Assembly (NCBI GenBank): GCA_010093605.1
Contig: MU004190.1
Span: 248,001-312,000 of the forward strand
Length of the DNA: 64,000 bases
Origin: Lophium mytilinum
Taxonomy: Eukaryota; Ascomycota; Dothideomycetes; Mytilinidiales; Mytilinidiaceae
Direction: 5' to 3'
The position numbers and the translations under genes are program-made. Positions 22,440-32,381 of this stretch are shown here, piece after piece (positions within the stretch are counted from its first letter, which is position 1; every line of letters begins with the position of its first letter). The notes beneath the pieces are model-generated. The model made no database searches, had not been told where the DNA came from, and saw nothing but the letters and a program-made list of their open reading frames with translations.

Positions 22440-23483
22440 ATGAACCCGCCAAAGTCCCGGTTGCGACTGACGAACGCAAAGATCACCAATCCTGTCACCA
22501 GTATCCAGACGCCGTCGTCACTAAGCTACTCTGCAGCTGTAACTAGGTCGCTGACATCCACAGCCGACGCGGAGAGCTTGACAGGACCTCAACGCACGCA
22601 GGACAACGATAGGAGCTTTCCCACGGTCAGTGAAGCCCACTTGGTTCCAAGAAACTCGGATCACGGAAGCCATGGGGTTTCCGAGAGCTTGCCATCTCCC
22701 TTATCACCTCCTATAACGATGCCTGCGAACGTCCAGAGCATGTTAAACCAATCCTTGTCTGCTCGATCACGGCCCGGGAAAGCAGCTCGGATCAAGGCGC
22801 GAACCAGGGAGCTCCAGAAGCTCTCTTCGTGGACACACAAGGCAACTTCTTCACAACAACCCTCTCTTCATCCGTCGTCATATGATCAGGCAACCCCCAA
22901 GTTCATTCGATGCATTGAAGATGCAGCTGTGGAGGCAGCGGTTTCTGGAATACTGCTTTCCACAGACCCAAGCGCATGGGACTTGAGTGAAATTGAGACC
23001 CACGGTTCCAGAATTGAGGATTTCGACGTAGGAATGGTCATAAACTTTATCATGATGACCATCTGCGCGAACGGAGGCCTGATGGCTGGAGATCCTGGTG
23101 TAATATTGACTCAGCAAGGCCTTAAGCTTTTCAAGCATCGGTTTGGGTTGATAGTGCAAAAGCAGGGGAACACAATGGACGTTGTTCCCATGTATACGCA
23201 TAGAGGACAGGGGATTAGCCATTTGGAGCCCTCCACATGGAGCAGATATGCATCTCTAGGGGTGAAAGGGAAAGCAATTGATGCAGACCGGTACGCCCCA
23301 GGGCCTCGGTTGCTCTTCGACGATGACTTGTCCTTCAAGCTGAAGGACAACTCGTATGCAAGAGTTTCGCAACTATATACGATCGACTTCGGCAGGAAGA
23401 CGCCCCTTCTTTGCAACGAAGAGATAATGGGCCGTCTTACGGATGAGTCTTTCGCGGAATTGAAGCGTCGTTGCGGAGTATGA
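22440..23483 (+). CDS. Family A paralogue A2, DUF6590-like domain protein
   Basis: Single exon, 347 residues from the ATG at 22440, exactly the length of A3. This start also aligns the N-terminal motifs (KSRLRLTNAKITN and LSYSAAV against MRLVNSKITK and RSYSAAL in A3). The N-terminal half is Ser/Pro-rich and probably disordered. The C-terminal half (from ~residue 145) is a folded domain: SGILLSTDPSAWDL, a MVINF strand, GDPGVILTQQGLKLFKHRFG, VVPMYTHRGQGISHLEPS, YAPGPRLLF, SYARVSQLYTIDFG and SFAELKRRC. The THRGQGI, SYARVSQLYTIDF and ending order resembles DUF6590, a fungal domain of unknown function; that match is from memory. No signal peptide or membrane segment is seen. Confidence 0.75.
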   Translation: MNPPKSRLRLTNAKITNPVTSIQTPSSLSYSAAVTRSLTSTADAESLTGPQRTQDNDRSFPTVSEAHLVPRNSDHGSHGVSESLPSPLSPPITMPANVQSMLNQSLSARSRPGKAARIKARTRELQKLSSWTHKATSSQQPSLHPSSYDQATPKFIRCIEDAAVEAAVSGILLSTDPSAWDLSEIETHGSRIEDFDVGMVINFIMMTICANGGLMAGDPGVILTQQGLKLFKHRFGLIVQKQGNTMDVVPMYTHRGQGISHLEPSTWSRYASLGVKGKAIDADRYAPGPRLLFDDDLSFKLKDNSYARVSQLYTIDFGRKTPLLCNEEIMGRLTDESFAELKRRCGV

Positions 23484-24607
23484 ACTGCAGTTTGAACAGG
23501 TCGTGAGTAGACCACCGGGATCCATCGACTAAGGATCCTAATTACCTGACTATAGGCTGTGTGATATTGTTGGAGACTGAACGGGCTTATACTCAACGAC
23601 GTTAGAGTAATGATATTATTGGCTAGTTTGTAAGCTTCATATGTCTTTTGGCACATATCTGTATCAGGGTCAGATTTTTTGGCTACTAGATCTATTCCCA
23701 AGGCGTCAACGAACATATTTTTCTCCCCTGTGTACCTTGTCTCGTCCCTCCACGTCGCTCATCTCATGTGCTCTTATAAGACTATTTAAACCAGCTTTGC
23801 GATGTGTCTCGAGTATCATCATGATGCTTTTCGCCTCTTTTTCAACGGGGAGGCGGATAAGTCTCACTCTGCAAAGTAGACTGACAGTAAGATAATCGAA
23901 CTCGAATTGTTTTGCTGGAAGTTCAGACTAGTGGAGTTCTATTTGCCTCGAGGGGCCAAACGGCAAACTGTGGCCATTGATAGAGAAGTAATTGGACAAC
24001 CCCTGCTCGTGGTGTCACCACTCGCTTTTTCGTAAAATACCTGGGAGAGACTCCGAGGAGTGAATTTAGAACGTACGCTCCGGCTACGATCTGCGACCGG
24101 GGAACTTTCATTCACTAATTGAAATAATCACTGAATTGGAGCGGCGGGCGCTAGGTGTCGAGATATGCGATACACAATTCACTTCGCTGCTATGCAGCGC
24201 TAAACTTCCTAAAAAGCATTGTAAGCACATATAGCGTCCCCTCTACCTGTGTCTTTATGAATGATATACCACTACGTCTACCACCCACCCCCTTCGTCTA
24301 CCAAGCGCTCCGCACTTTCACTACTTCCTCGAGAATCCACTTCGAAATCTCATCCTTCAACGATTAATTAAGAGCACCTACCCTCTTTCCACCCACTAGT
24401 TCCCCAAGGACCACCACCCCCAATCCACCACTTCGAGGTTCCATTCCAACACCCGCATCGAGTTATTATTCCTCAACGACTCAGAACCACCGTCTACACC
24501 CTATCATTTTGTAGAAGACGGTCTCTTAAACCCCACCTCCTCGAGTTCCTGTATCCCGCTGGTTTCTCTCACCCCCTGAAGCTGTCAGGGACTGCTTTTA
24601 CGACAAC
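23484..24607. other. Intergenic region A2 / A3
   Basis: 1.1 kb with no gene seen. The shared upstream block lies at 24041-24185. A pyrimidine-rich stretch with many ccacc repeats follows (24260-24590) and probably forms the A3 leader. Confidence 0.55.
24041..24185 (+). promoter_or_regulatory. Upstream block shared by A2, A3 and A4 (A3 copy)
   Basis: It contains gaggagtgaattt, ccggctacgat, attcacta, attggagcggcgg and gcgatacacaattcact in the same order as the A2 copy. A gtaagcacatata stretch follows that also matches the A2 flank (gtaagcgcacata). Confidence 0.6.
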
Positions 24608-25651
24608 ATGCCGATGCGACTGGTGAACAGTAAGATCACCAAGACTGCTCCCAGTAGTAACCAAGCTTCATCCTTTCGAAGCTACTCCGCAGCTCTAGCC
24701 GAGCCGATCACTTCTGTGCAAGACGAAGACTTAGAGTTCCCCGCAGTTGAGGAAGCTGATGGTGCAGTACAAAGCTCCGAATGCAATAGCGCAAAGCTTT
24801 CTGAGAACACGAAACCACCAGAAATAAACCCTACGCAGATGCCGCTTGCTGTGCAGAGAATCTTTTGGCACTCTTCCAACATACCGCGAAAGTATGGCAG
24901 CGCAACTCGCAGTGCTAATCGAAATAAAGAGCTCAAACAGCTCACCACGTGGATGGACGAACCAAGCTCTTCGGCTACGGCCCTAGGCCTTCCAAGTTCG
25001 TCGCGACAGGTAGCGCAACCACAGACTTCCGGCCTTCAGTCCAATTTCACCTCGCCAACCCCTGAGCTCATTCGCCGAATTCAGAGAGCAGCTGAGGCGG
25101 CCGTGGGTTCTGGCACATTGCTTTCAACCCTGGCGAGCGCTTGGGACCTCACCGAGTTCCACGCGAATGCCCCTAAGATTGAAACTTTCAAGGCTTCAAT
25201 GGTTATAAATTTCACTATGAAAGTCCTGTGCGATGATCCGAGGGCCAAGGTTGGAGATCGGGGTATCGTCCCTACGGAACAAGGGGTCATGCTCTTTAAA
25301 CAACGCTTTGGAATCATACTCACGATGCATGAGAACGGCTTTACGGTTGTACCCCTATACACCCACAGGGGCTCCGGAATCAGCCATTTGCATCGATCTG
25401 AGTGGCACAAGTATGCAGCAATAGGGCTAAAGGGGAGAGATCCACCTTTTGATACATACGCGCCAGGACCCCGCTTACTTCTCGACGAAAATGCGTCATT
25501 CGATATTAAGGGAAGCTCGTACGCTAGACTTAATCAGCGCCACACTATTGACTTTGATCAGAAGACCCCGCTCGATGGGTATGAAGCCGTTGTGGGATGC
25601 CTCAGCAAGGAGTCGTTCGAGGAGTTGAAGCGGCGCTGTGCAGAGGTGTAG
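24608..25651 (+). CDS. Family A paralogue A3, DUF6590-like domain protein
   Basis: Single exon, 347 residues; the start is the ATG of MPMRLVNSKITK. The first ~150 residues are low complexity with the family's RSYSAAL motif and a basic RSANRNKELKQLTTW segment. The domain begins near SPTPELIRRIQRAAEAA and SGTLLSTLASAWDL. It continues with MVINFTMKVLCDDPR, GVMLFKQRFGIIL, VVPLYTHRGSGISHLHRS, YAPGPRLLLD, SYARLNQRHTIDFD and SFEELKRRCAEV. All motifs found in A2 are kept, so the copy looks functional. Function is unknown. Its own upstream block suggests independent transcription. Confidence 0.75.
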   Translation: MPMRLVNSKITKTAPSSNQASSFRSYSAALAEPITSVQDEDLEFPAVEEADGAVQSSECNSAKLSENTKPPEINPTQMPLAVQRIFWHSSNIPRKYGSATRSANRNKELKQLTTWMDEPSSSATALGLPSSSRQVAQPQTSGLQSNFTSPTPELIRRIQRAAEAAVGSGTLLSTLASAWDLTEFHANAPKIETFKASMVINFTMKVLCDDPRAKVGDRGIVPTEQGVMLFKQRFGIILTMHENGFTVVPLYTHRGSGISHLHRSEWHKYAAIGLKGRDPPFDTYAPGPRLLLDENASFDIKGSSYARLNQRHTIDFDQKTPLDGYEAVVGCLSKESFEELKRRCAEV

Positions 25652-27138
25652 AGGTGAGTAGATATCAAGATCTTCTAAGGCCGGAAGAAGGCCTGTTGGT
25701 GGCGATCCTGTATGAGTACTTTTCAGGGCGGCTGTTGAGACATCGTTGTTGTTTAAGTATCTGAGGCATCTCCAACGGCGGGTACAGTGTCAGTTACAGC
25801 TTGCTTCAAAGGCATTCGCCCACGATTTTGGCTAGAGACGAGAGGGGTTCTAACTTTGGAAACGTAAACTTTTGAATATAAGGTTCACGTTCTGGAAGAC
25901 TCGTTAAGATAGCGTTTAACTTAAGATAATCCTGCCTCTTCTACGTTAATCGTGATGATCTTTCATCATTCCAGAGCTTACAAACAATCCACGAATTCTC
26001 TTTGATGTCCATCCGCTCCCACCATCGCTTATATCCTTGTCTCTGCTGCAGAAACATAATCTTTACTCACCTTTGAATTCGTGTGATATCAAAACCTATC
26101 CCTTGAGAAATGGCGTTGATAAGAAAGTGCTAGGACAGATTCTAGGCACTCATTCTCCGCTTGCTCCAGTCAAGCGATCTAAAATGGAGCTTTGGACACA
26201 TCATATCTTCTGCTAGTACATCAAACCAGGTGCAATCTGATTTCCTCAGAGAGTCGATATTTGAAGATAAGTAACGGCAAACCAGCTTGATTGCTTATTA
26301 GGTTGTGCCTATTTGAATATTGGGAACACTCTCGCGTTGCCTAGATCGCATCAATAGACCGTAATCAAGCCATAATACGTCCTCGTCGGCGAACATACCA
26401 TTGTCAATCTTTGTTCGTGATATTGAGTACTATGGCCCTAGACCGGAGGCCTTTTCCTACTAGCTAGATAGCTTTGTGAGCAACTACATAAGAATATAGG
26501 CCGTGCGAGAGTGGTTAAAGGTTTGCTTACCTTTCAGCAAGTATAAACGTATGCCTATCCTATACTGTGGAACCTTTCACGTATTACTAGACCACAAAGA
26601 GCTCTATATGAAGGCAGCTTTGTTGAATGAATCGACGATCTTTGTTTCAGACTGTACTCAAATTGTGCAGATAGGCTATACATATAGCTGTATGTGAAGC
26701 TATTCGCGAAGTCTTTCTATTATGCTACTACCTGCCGCGTCTAAGTGTTTGGGAGGGGGTTGAATTTGTCGAAAGCTCATCTTATAGAGGTATCAGGTCT
26801 TCTTCCATTAAACTTGGCCCGCGCTCGCTCACACATTCACTCGAGAGCAAGTTCCGAGGAGTCAGCTCGGCCGTTCTAGCTACTTTCACTAATGACACTC
26901 TAAAGGAGCGGTCTGCGAGCCCTAGAATGCGCGGGATACAATTCACAATACAGTTTTTATTTGATCAAGCCATCATTTACAAGTAGGGCAATCTTTTCTC
27001 ATTCACTACTGCAATTGGTCCACCATCAACACCACGCCCACCACCACCGGCACCACCCATATCGATTTCTTCAGGGTTTCGAACACCCACAACCCCTTCC
27101 TTTCTCGCACAGACGGATCTCTCAGAAGCCGGGCTGCA
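25652..27138. other. Intergenic region A3 / A4
   Basis: 1.5 kb without a supported gene. A segment near 26500 (gtgcgagagtggttaaagg) resembles a tRNA D-arm but lacks a T-arm and was rejected. The A4 copy of the shared upstream block lies at 26840-26965. Confidence 0.5.
26840..26965 (+). promoter_or_regulatory. Upstream block shared by A2, A3 and A4 (A4 copy, diverged)
   Basis: It keeps ccgaggagt, tttcacta, aaaggagcgg and gcgggatacaattcac in the order of the A2 and A3 copies. This is the most diverged of the three. Confidence 0.5.
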
Positions 27139-28407
27139 ATGCAGCCAGCTTCCTCTAGGACAAAATCTGTGCAAGATAGCAACAAGATAAAAAGTCAGGA
27201 GGTTTCCACTGATCATTCCTACGCAGCGAGTACAGTAACGAGTTCAACAAAGAGCTGCCATCCAGTCATATCACAGGACTATAGTCCAAGTGTCACGAAA
27301 CCACGGCTGCGCCTTTTGAACACAAAACTCACAAAACCCGAGAAAGTCAAACGAAGCACCACACCGACAAGCTACTCCGCTGCAGTCTCCGGATCTCGGG
27401 TAATCCCTAACTACCCGAATAGCTTGCCTGCCACAAATGCAGTACAAGAGGAAACGTCTACTGCCATTGCAGACTCTCCAACGACGCCGCTCCAAGTATC
27501 CGGCTCAAGCTATGGGTTTCGCACCAGCTTAAGCTCGAATCAGGCAGCAGAAGTGGACCCTCTTGAGACTGCGCCAGCGGTTCAAACTCCGCTTAGCTAT
27601 GCCTCTGTAACACGGCCCCAGCTTGGGGATGCCGGCCAAAGTCTTGAGCTTAAATTAAGCATTCAACGCGGAAAGGCCCTGACAAAGCTCAAGACCTGGA
27701 CAAAGACGAGCGACTCAACCACGAACACTGGCATACCAGGCCCACAGCAGAATTTGATACCCCGCTCGAGGTTCAAAAACCGGCCAATTCCAGACAACAT
27801 TCGGCGATTCCAAAAGGCCGCTGAGGAGGCTGCAGCATCAGGAACGCTGCTCTCATGTTTTGGAGTAGCCGGAACCTCTGCCCAGGATGGCCCCAACATT
27901 GGGGAGTTCGAGCCACGCATGGTGATTAGCTTTACCATGAAGGTACCTTGCACGGATCCAAGGCTCAAACTTGGGGATCCCGGGGTCATCCTCACGAAGG
28001 AGGGTCTCATGCTGATTAAGCAACGTTTCGGGCATGTCGTACAGAAGTCCGCAAACAGCTTAAAGGTAATACCATGGTACACCCATGGGGGTGAGGGGAT
28101 CGCACATCTCTCATATTTGGCGCGTAGAGACTATGCGGGGACGGGTGTGCAGGGAATCATACCTAAGTCACTTAACTTTGCACCAGGGGATCGGCTGTGG
28201 GTGGAAGAAGGGCCGTTGTTCAATCTAGGAGAGCGCTCTTACGCCAGGGTGTCCGAGTATCATATTATTAACTTCGGCACCTTGACTCCCTTTGATAGAG
28301 TTGTCCCGGCGGGCTATTTGACCCCACAGTCTTTCGAAGAGTCGATTCGGCGCCATGAAGAGGCACTGGCCCGCAAACAGGCTCGTCTACAATCCGAGGT
28401 TGAGTAG
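27139..28407 (+). CDS. Family A paralogue A4, DUF6590-like domain protein
   Basis: Single exon, 422 residues from the ATG at 27139. It has an N-terminus ~50 residues longer than A2/A3 before the shared KPRLRLLNTKLTKPEK and TSYSAAVSGS motifs, and an extra repeat of the motif (LSYASVTRPQL) further in. The domain runs from PIPDNIRRFQKAAEEAA and SGTLLSCF. It then has MVISFTMKVPCTDPR, GLMLIKQRFGHVV, VIPWYTHGGEGIAHLSYL, FAPGDRLWVEE, SYARVSEYHIINFG and SFEESIRRHEEAL. The THRG motif reads THGG and the tail is longer and charged. It is the last copy before the 108-bp satellite array. Confidence 0.75.
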   Translation: MQPASSRTKSVQDSNKIKSQEVSTDHSYAASTVTSSTKSCHPVISQDYSPSVTKPRLRLLNTKLTKPEKVKRSTTPTSYSAAVSGSRVIPNYPNSLPATNAVQEETSTAIADSPTTPLQVSGSSYGFRTSLSSNQAAEVDPLETAPAVQTPLSYASVTRPQLGDAGQSLELKLSIQRGKALTKLKTWTKTSDSTTNTGIPGPQQNLIPRSRFKNRPIPDNIRRFQKAAEEAAASGTLLSCFGVAGTSAQDGPNIGEFEPRMVISFTMKVPCTDPRLKLGDPGVILTKEGLMLIKQRFGHVVQKSANSLKVIPWYTHGGEGIAHLSYLARRDYAGTGVQGIIPKSLNFAPGDRLWVEEGPLFNLGERSYARVSEYHIINFGTLTPFDRVVPAGYLTPQSFEESIRRHEEALARKQARLQSEVE

Positions 28408-30021
28408 GCTTGGTACATAAGTAGGGCATTACGCTTTAGTATACGCACTGTTGGACTTTACATTGCAAAAGTAAACTCTTAAGCATGCCAGAGGACTTCT
28501 AACGGCGGCGATAAGGTGAAAGTCTGCGAGTTCAATTTAGATGCTTTGGGCTTTGAAGCCATGCTGGGTACTATGTAGAATATCGAAGTGCTTCTAATGG
28601 TGTTGAGTAGTACGATATACGACTTAGAAGATAGCTTTTAATATACGGGCGCAAGAACTCAGCATTGATTTCAATTTATCATGGATACTTAGGGGTTGCC
28701 CTACGGTATTATCAGGTTCGCATTTTCTCCCATTTCCTATCAATCAATTCGCGGCATGCGAATTGTCCTATGTCTCTTATCTTTTCATGATGCGTTAGGG
28801 CTCGTCAAACAGCGTTTTCAACCTCTCAAATAGCCCCAAATTCCGCCGGTGCAATTGGGGCCCTTTGAATATCCACATCCTCGTTACACATTTCTTGCGA
28901 CTCTGGAGCCTGTCAAACGGCGGTATTATCTCGGTAAATACTACTTACCTTACGTGCGATTCAGGCCCTATCAATAATCACATCCCTTCAAAATTTTCGT
29001 GCTACGCCAAGGCACCCCCGACGGCGTCGTCAACCTGTCAAACCCTTCCAGTTTCTCACCACACGACTTAAGGCATGCAAACCTTCACATGCTCTTTTCA
29101 TTTCTCTCGCGACTCTGGGCCACACCCAACGGTGCCATTGTCCTGTTAAAGGCCCCCAAATGCCCACAGCGCAATTTCAATCCTACCAACGTTAACATTG
29201 CAACAACTATTTTTCGGGGAGGTAAAGGACCTTAGACGCCGGTGACTGGGCGTCACAAAGGAGTGAAAGGCGGCGACTTCATCTACGGTGTTGAGGTTGG
29301 AACAAGCTATCCCATCGACTAAGACTGCAGTGGGGTACCTCTTGCGGTGGTATGTAGGTGTCAAAAAGGTGTGATACGCTACGATCCAATTCGCAGTTAT
29401 GAGCTTCGGACATCGTACCCGTTACTTCAAGATGGTGACGGAGGACGCCTGACGAAGACAAAGAGGTGTCAAACAGCTGTGAAGGGAGGTGGTACGATTC
29501 AAGGAGCTGGGAATATAGCATTGTACCTGGAGGTTTCAGACCATGCTCGGACACTCCTGACGGTGATAAGTAGGTGCCAAAAGGTTGAAGAAAGGTGCGT
29601 TCCAATTTGGGACTATCAGAGTTTGACTTCGCGTCCGGAATCTTGCGAACGAGGCCGAGGTATCCTGCCAGCGGTGAGCAGCGGTCAAACAGGTGTGGAA
29701 AGTAGTAACCCCATCTACGCCCTCACATCTTTGACATCGTAGTCCGGATCTAGAAAGCATAGCGGCGGACCTCTTACAGCGGTAAGTATGTGCTAAATAA
29801 TTGCGGAAAACCGCAACCCAACATACGACCTCACGACTTCGACTTCATCTTCAGAAACTCAAGACCAGAGCGGAGTACCTCAAGCAACCACAAGCAGCTA
29901 ACAAGGCCCACAGTAACCCTCTTCAATACCCCGCTCAAGGCGAGAATATCAATGAGGGTGGTCAGTCCCGGGCCGAAGCCCTCGCCACCAGGACCAGCCT
30001 GGCGACTAGCCCCCGTGGGCT
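28408..30021. other. Intergenic region dominated by a ~108-bp satellite
   Basis: No gene is seen. The satellite array (28790-29815) fills most of it. The last 200 bp before 30021 are the 3' flank of the minus-strand gene; the long plus-strand frame there (29801-30379) is a shadow. Confidence 0.6.
28790..29815. repeat. Degenerate satellite array, at least ten units of ~108 bp
   Basis: A gtcaaacagc/gtcaaaaagg-like core recurs near 28803, 28913, 29034, 29141, 29249, 29360, 29467, 29575, 29685 and 29791. Spacings are close to 108 bp. In the right half each core follows a cct..cggtg motif, e.g. cctgacggtgataagtaggtgccaaaa. Units are strongly diverged, so the array is old or mutated. Because the period is close to 36 codons, short minus frames show repeated peptides; the drifting period argues against a coding repeat. 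Confidence 0.7.
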
Positions 30022-30753
30022 CTACGAGTCCAACCCCAGGAACTCAACCGACGACGTCTCCGACGCGTCATCATCCTCCTCCTCCTCCCCGCTCTCAATC
30101 GGAGCAGTGGCCGACCACGCCAAAACCGGCGCGAATCTAAAGGCGGCGTCTGGGCACTTCCCGATCCGCGAGCCGAAAACTTTCCTCAGATCTATGCCCT
30201 TCGAATTGGAGCGGCGGCGCGGGCTTGCTGAACGGGCTCTGGGCGAGGTCGGGACACTTCCGAGAGGAGACGGAGATGCTGGTGGTGGTGCTGGTTCTGG
30301 CGCTGATTCGAAGGCTGGTGCAGCAGACATGGATGGTGGGGTGGTGTCGAACTGGTCGAAGGTCTCCAGACAGTGGTAGGTTGGCGGCAGGGCGGGCGCG
30401 GTGACGGGCTGAATCTGGTAGTGCTGGGGATGAACGCACTCGCGGCCGGCTGAATCGAACCAGCAGTGACCGGGTCCGTTGCACCATAGGCTTAGAGGCT
30501 TGGGGGCGGCCATCCAGGCGAGTAGAGACTCCAGGAGAGAGGGCGGACGCGGACGCGGGTTCCGGTGGAGGTCTGGGAGTGGACACTCCCCGCCCGCTGA
30601 TTCGAACCAGCAGGCTCCAGGACCGTAGCAAACGAGGGTTGGTGGTCGCGGCGCTGGCGTGGGTGGCACGAAGCCGAAGATGTCTCTGAGGAATTCTGCG
30701 TGCTCGCAGGGCTTCTCGAGGGCGCAGTTGATCGCGGTGGTCATGTCCAGCAT
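30022..30753 (-). CDS. Small protein with duplicated CxGPGxCWFxSAGxEC motif
   Basis: Single exon of 243 residues (MLDMTTAIN; a second ATG lies three codons in). I do not recognise a named family. The N-terminal half holds two copies of a cysteine motif: CYGPGACWFESAGGEC and CNGPGHCWFDSAGREC. The copies are about 45 residues apart, and a similar Pro-rich and Leu-rich segment stands before each. Spacing of Cys, Trp and Gly suggests a small disulfide- or metal-stabilised unit. The C-terminal half is Pro/Ala/Ser-rich and ends in an acidic, serine-rich tail. No clear signal peptide is present. A tatata stretch near 30877 may serve as its TATA box. Confidence 0.7.
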   Translation of the reverse strand: MLDMTTAINCALEKPCEHAEFLRDIFGFVPPTPAPRPPTLVCYGPGACWFESAGGECPLPDLHRNPRPRPPSLLESLLAWMAAPKPLSLWCNGPGHCWFDSAGRECVHPQHYQIQPVTAPALPPTYHCLETFDQFDTTPPSMSAAPAFESAPEPAPPPASPSPLGSVPTSPRARSASPRRRSNSKGIDLRKVFGSRIGKCPDAAFRFAPVLAWSATAPIESGEEEEDDDASETSSVEFLGLDS

Positions 30754-31385
30754 GATGGCGATGAGGGTGGTTTGAAGGGACTTTTGGAGGCAGAACGGCG
30801 CGAGACGAGAAGCTGAAGAACAGGTCGGACGATGATGTTGAGGAGTTGGAAAGACTGAAGACAGAAGGTGATGATATATACTCTAGCCAACAATAGAGCA
30901 ATTGACAATAGAATCAATAGCGAGTTGAAGCAACAACGGCTCTGGTATCAACAATAGAGACATTGGTATTGTGAGCCATTATGGTGACCGAAAACGGTTA
31001 GCGTGGCTGGTGAAAAAGTGAAGTGGTAAATTTCTTGGAGGCCGGTTGATATCACGTGCGGTGGAGCACGATTGACGGCGAGTGCAGCCAGATCCGATGC
31101 AGCGCCTTTGACACTCATATTTGATACTAATTTACGACAGATCGTTGCAGCATTCGATTTCTTGACTCCATAATGTGATGACTTACGAAGCGTCTTAAGA
31201 TCCTAGGCTCTCCTTTTTTCGCTTTACCGACCATGATATCCTGCTAAAGGTCTCCTGGCGCATTGGCAATTTTGAGACAGAAAATGTAATTTTTACAGGC
31301 GCTAGATTGGACCTACGGTTCTGCAGCCCGCTCCTGCATCTCACGATCGCGGCGAAAGCTCGGCGTCACGGCTTCGAGGCTGAAA
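30754..31385. other. Intergenic region
   Basis: 630 bp between two minus-strand genes, containing the promoter of the cysteine-motif gene. Nothing else was recognised. Confidence 0.55.
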
Positions 31386-32381
31386 TTACACGTTCTGCTT
31401 CTTCATCCACTCCTCTGCCTCCTCTTTGAACTCTGGCCGCCATCTGGTGAGTGGAGGCCTACCATAGACGAGGTCGCCAGCCGTCCACAGCATTCGCTTT
31501 TTGTCCGTCTCCTCTGTGACATCGTTGTCGGGGCAAATGATGTAGAACTTGCCATCGGAAATGTTCTGGTACATGTAGTCTGCAACTTGAGATGATTCCC
31601 AGGCGCCCGCCGGCTTAGTGGCAGTAGATCCAGGCGCATTCCCGCTCTGTCAACGTAGTTAGCCTAGGTTTATAATATTAGTAAGTCGACGTAGGATGCC
31701 TTACCAAACCGGTGAATGTCCAGCCGGGCACGAGCAGGTGTACAGAGGTCGCGGTGTCTTTAAGATCAAAGCTGAGGTGTTCTGCTAGAGTCTTCACGGC
31801 TGACTTTGACGCGTTATATGCCGCGCTTCCCGGGGGATTCGTGATGCCTTGCTTGCTTCCGGTGATCACGATGGAGGAAGGCTTGTCACCTGACTTTTTC
31901 TGGAACTCCGGTACGAAGGCATTCAGGCCATTGATGACACCAAATAGATTTGTCTCCATGATCTGTATGGTGGTGTTAGCAACCGCGCGTGATGTACCCC
32001 CATTCTTCAGATGCTGCATTCCAAGAGGAGAGTCAGAACCACGTCTGCATGCCTCCTACCTACCTTGGCAAAATGATCCTCATCCCCCCAAGTCCCCTTC
32101 ACCCCAATGCCCGCGTTCAGCATCAGAAAGTCCACAGGTCCAAACTTCTTCACCACACTCTCCCTCAGCGTCTTCCATTCCGAGCTCTTCGAGACATCCA
32201 CCTCATACGTCTCCACATCGCTAGACGAAAGCGTCTCCTTCGCTCTAGAGAGAGTGTCGGTGTTACGGTCGACGATTGCGACACGCATCGAGTGTTTGAG
32301 ACATAGTTGCGCGACCGCGAGGCCGATGCCGGATGCGCCGCCGGTTATGAGGGCTGTGTTGCCGGCCTTGAAGACGGACAT
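31386..32381 (-). CDS. Short-chain dehydrogenase/reductase (classical SDR)
   Basis: Three exons: 32381-32064, 31962-31705 and 31646-31386 (introns of 101 and 58 nt), giving 278 residues. The Rossmann entry ALITGGASGIGLAVAQL has the TGxxxGxG nucleotide-binding motif. D in DRNTDTL at the end of beta-2 suggests NAD rather than NADP. LNAGIG is the NAG motif, IVITGSKQG carries the catalytic Ser and YNASK gives the Tyr and Lys. The substrate cannot be told from sequence. The acceptor of intron 1 was chosen so that FAK joins IMETNLFGVINGL as in other SDRs; an earlier acceptor would add ~17 residues. Confidence 0.9.

Noticed and set aside
26500-26580. tRNA-like sequence (gtgcgagagtggttaaagg)
   Set aside because: It resembles a Ser/Leu tRNA D-arm, but no T-arm (GGTTCRA) or matching acceptor stem follows.
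29146-29760. Minus-strand 36-residue peptide repeats in the satellite
   Set aside because: Unit spacing drifts from about 106 to 112 bp, so the frame is not maintained; the repeats reflect the 108-bp DNA period.
29801-30379. Long plus-strand frame opposite the cysteine-motif gene
   Set aside because: It lies antisense to a frame with a clear duplicated protein motif and acidic tail; it is a GC-composition shadow.
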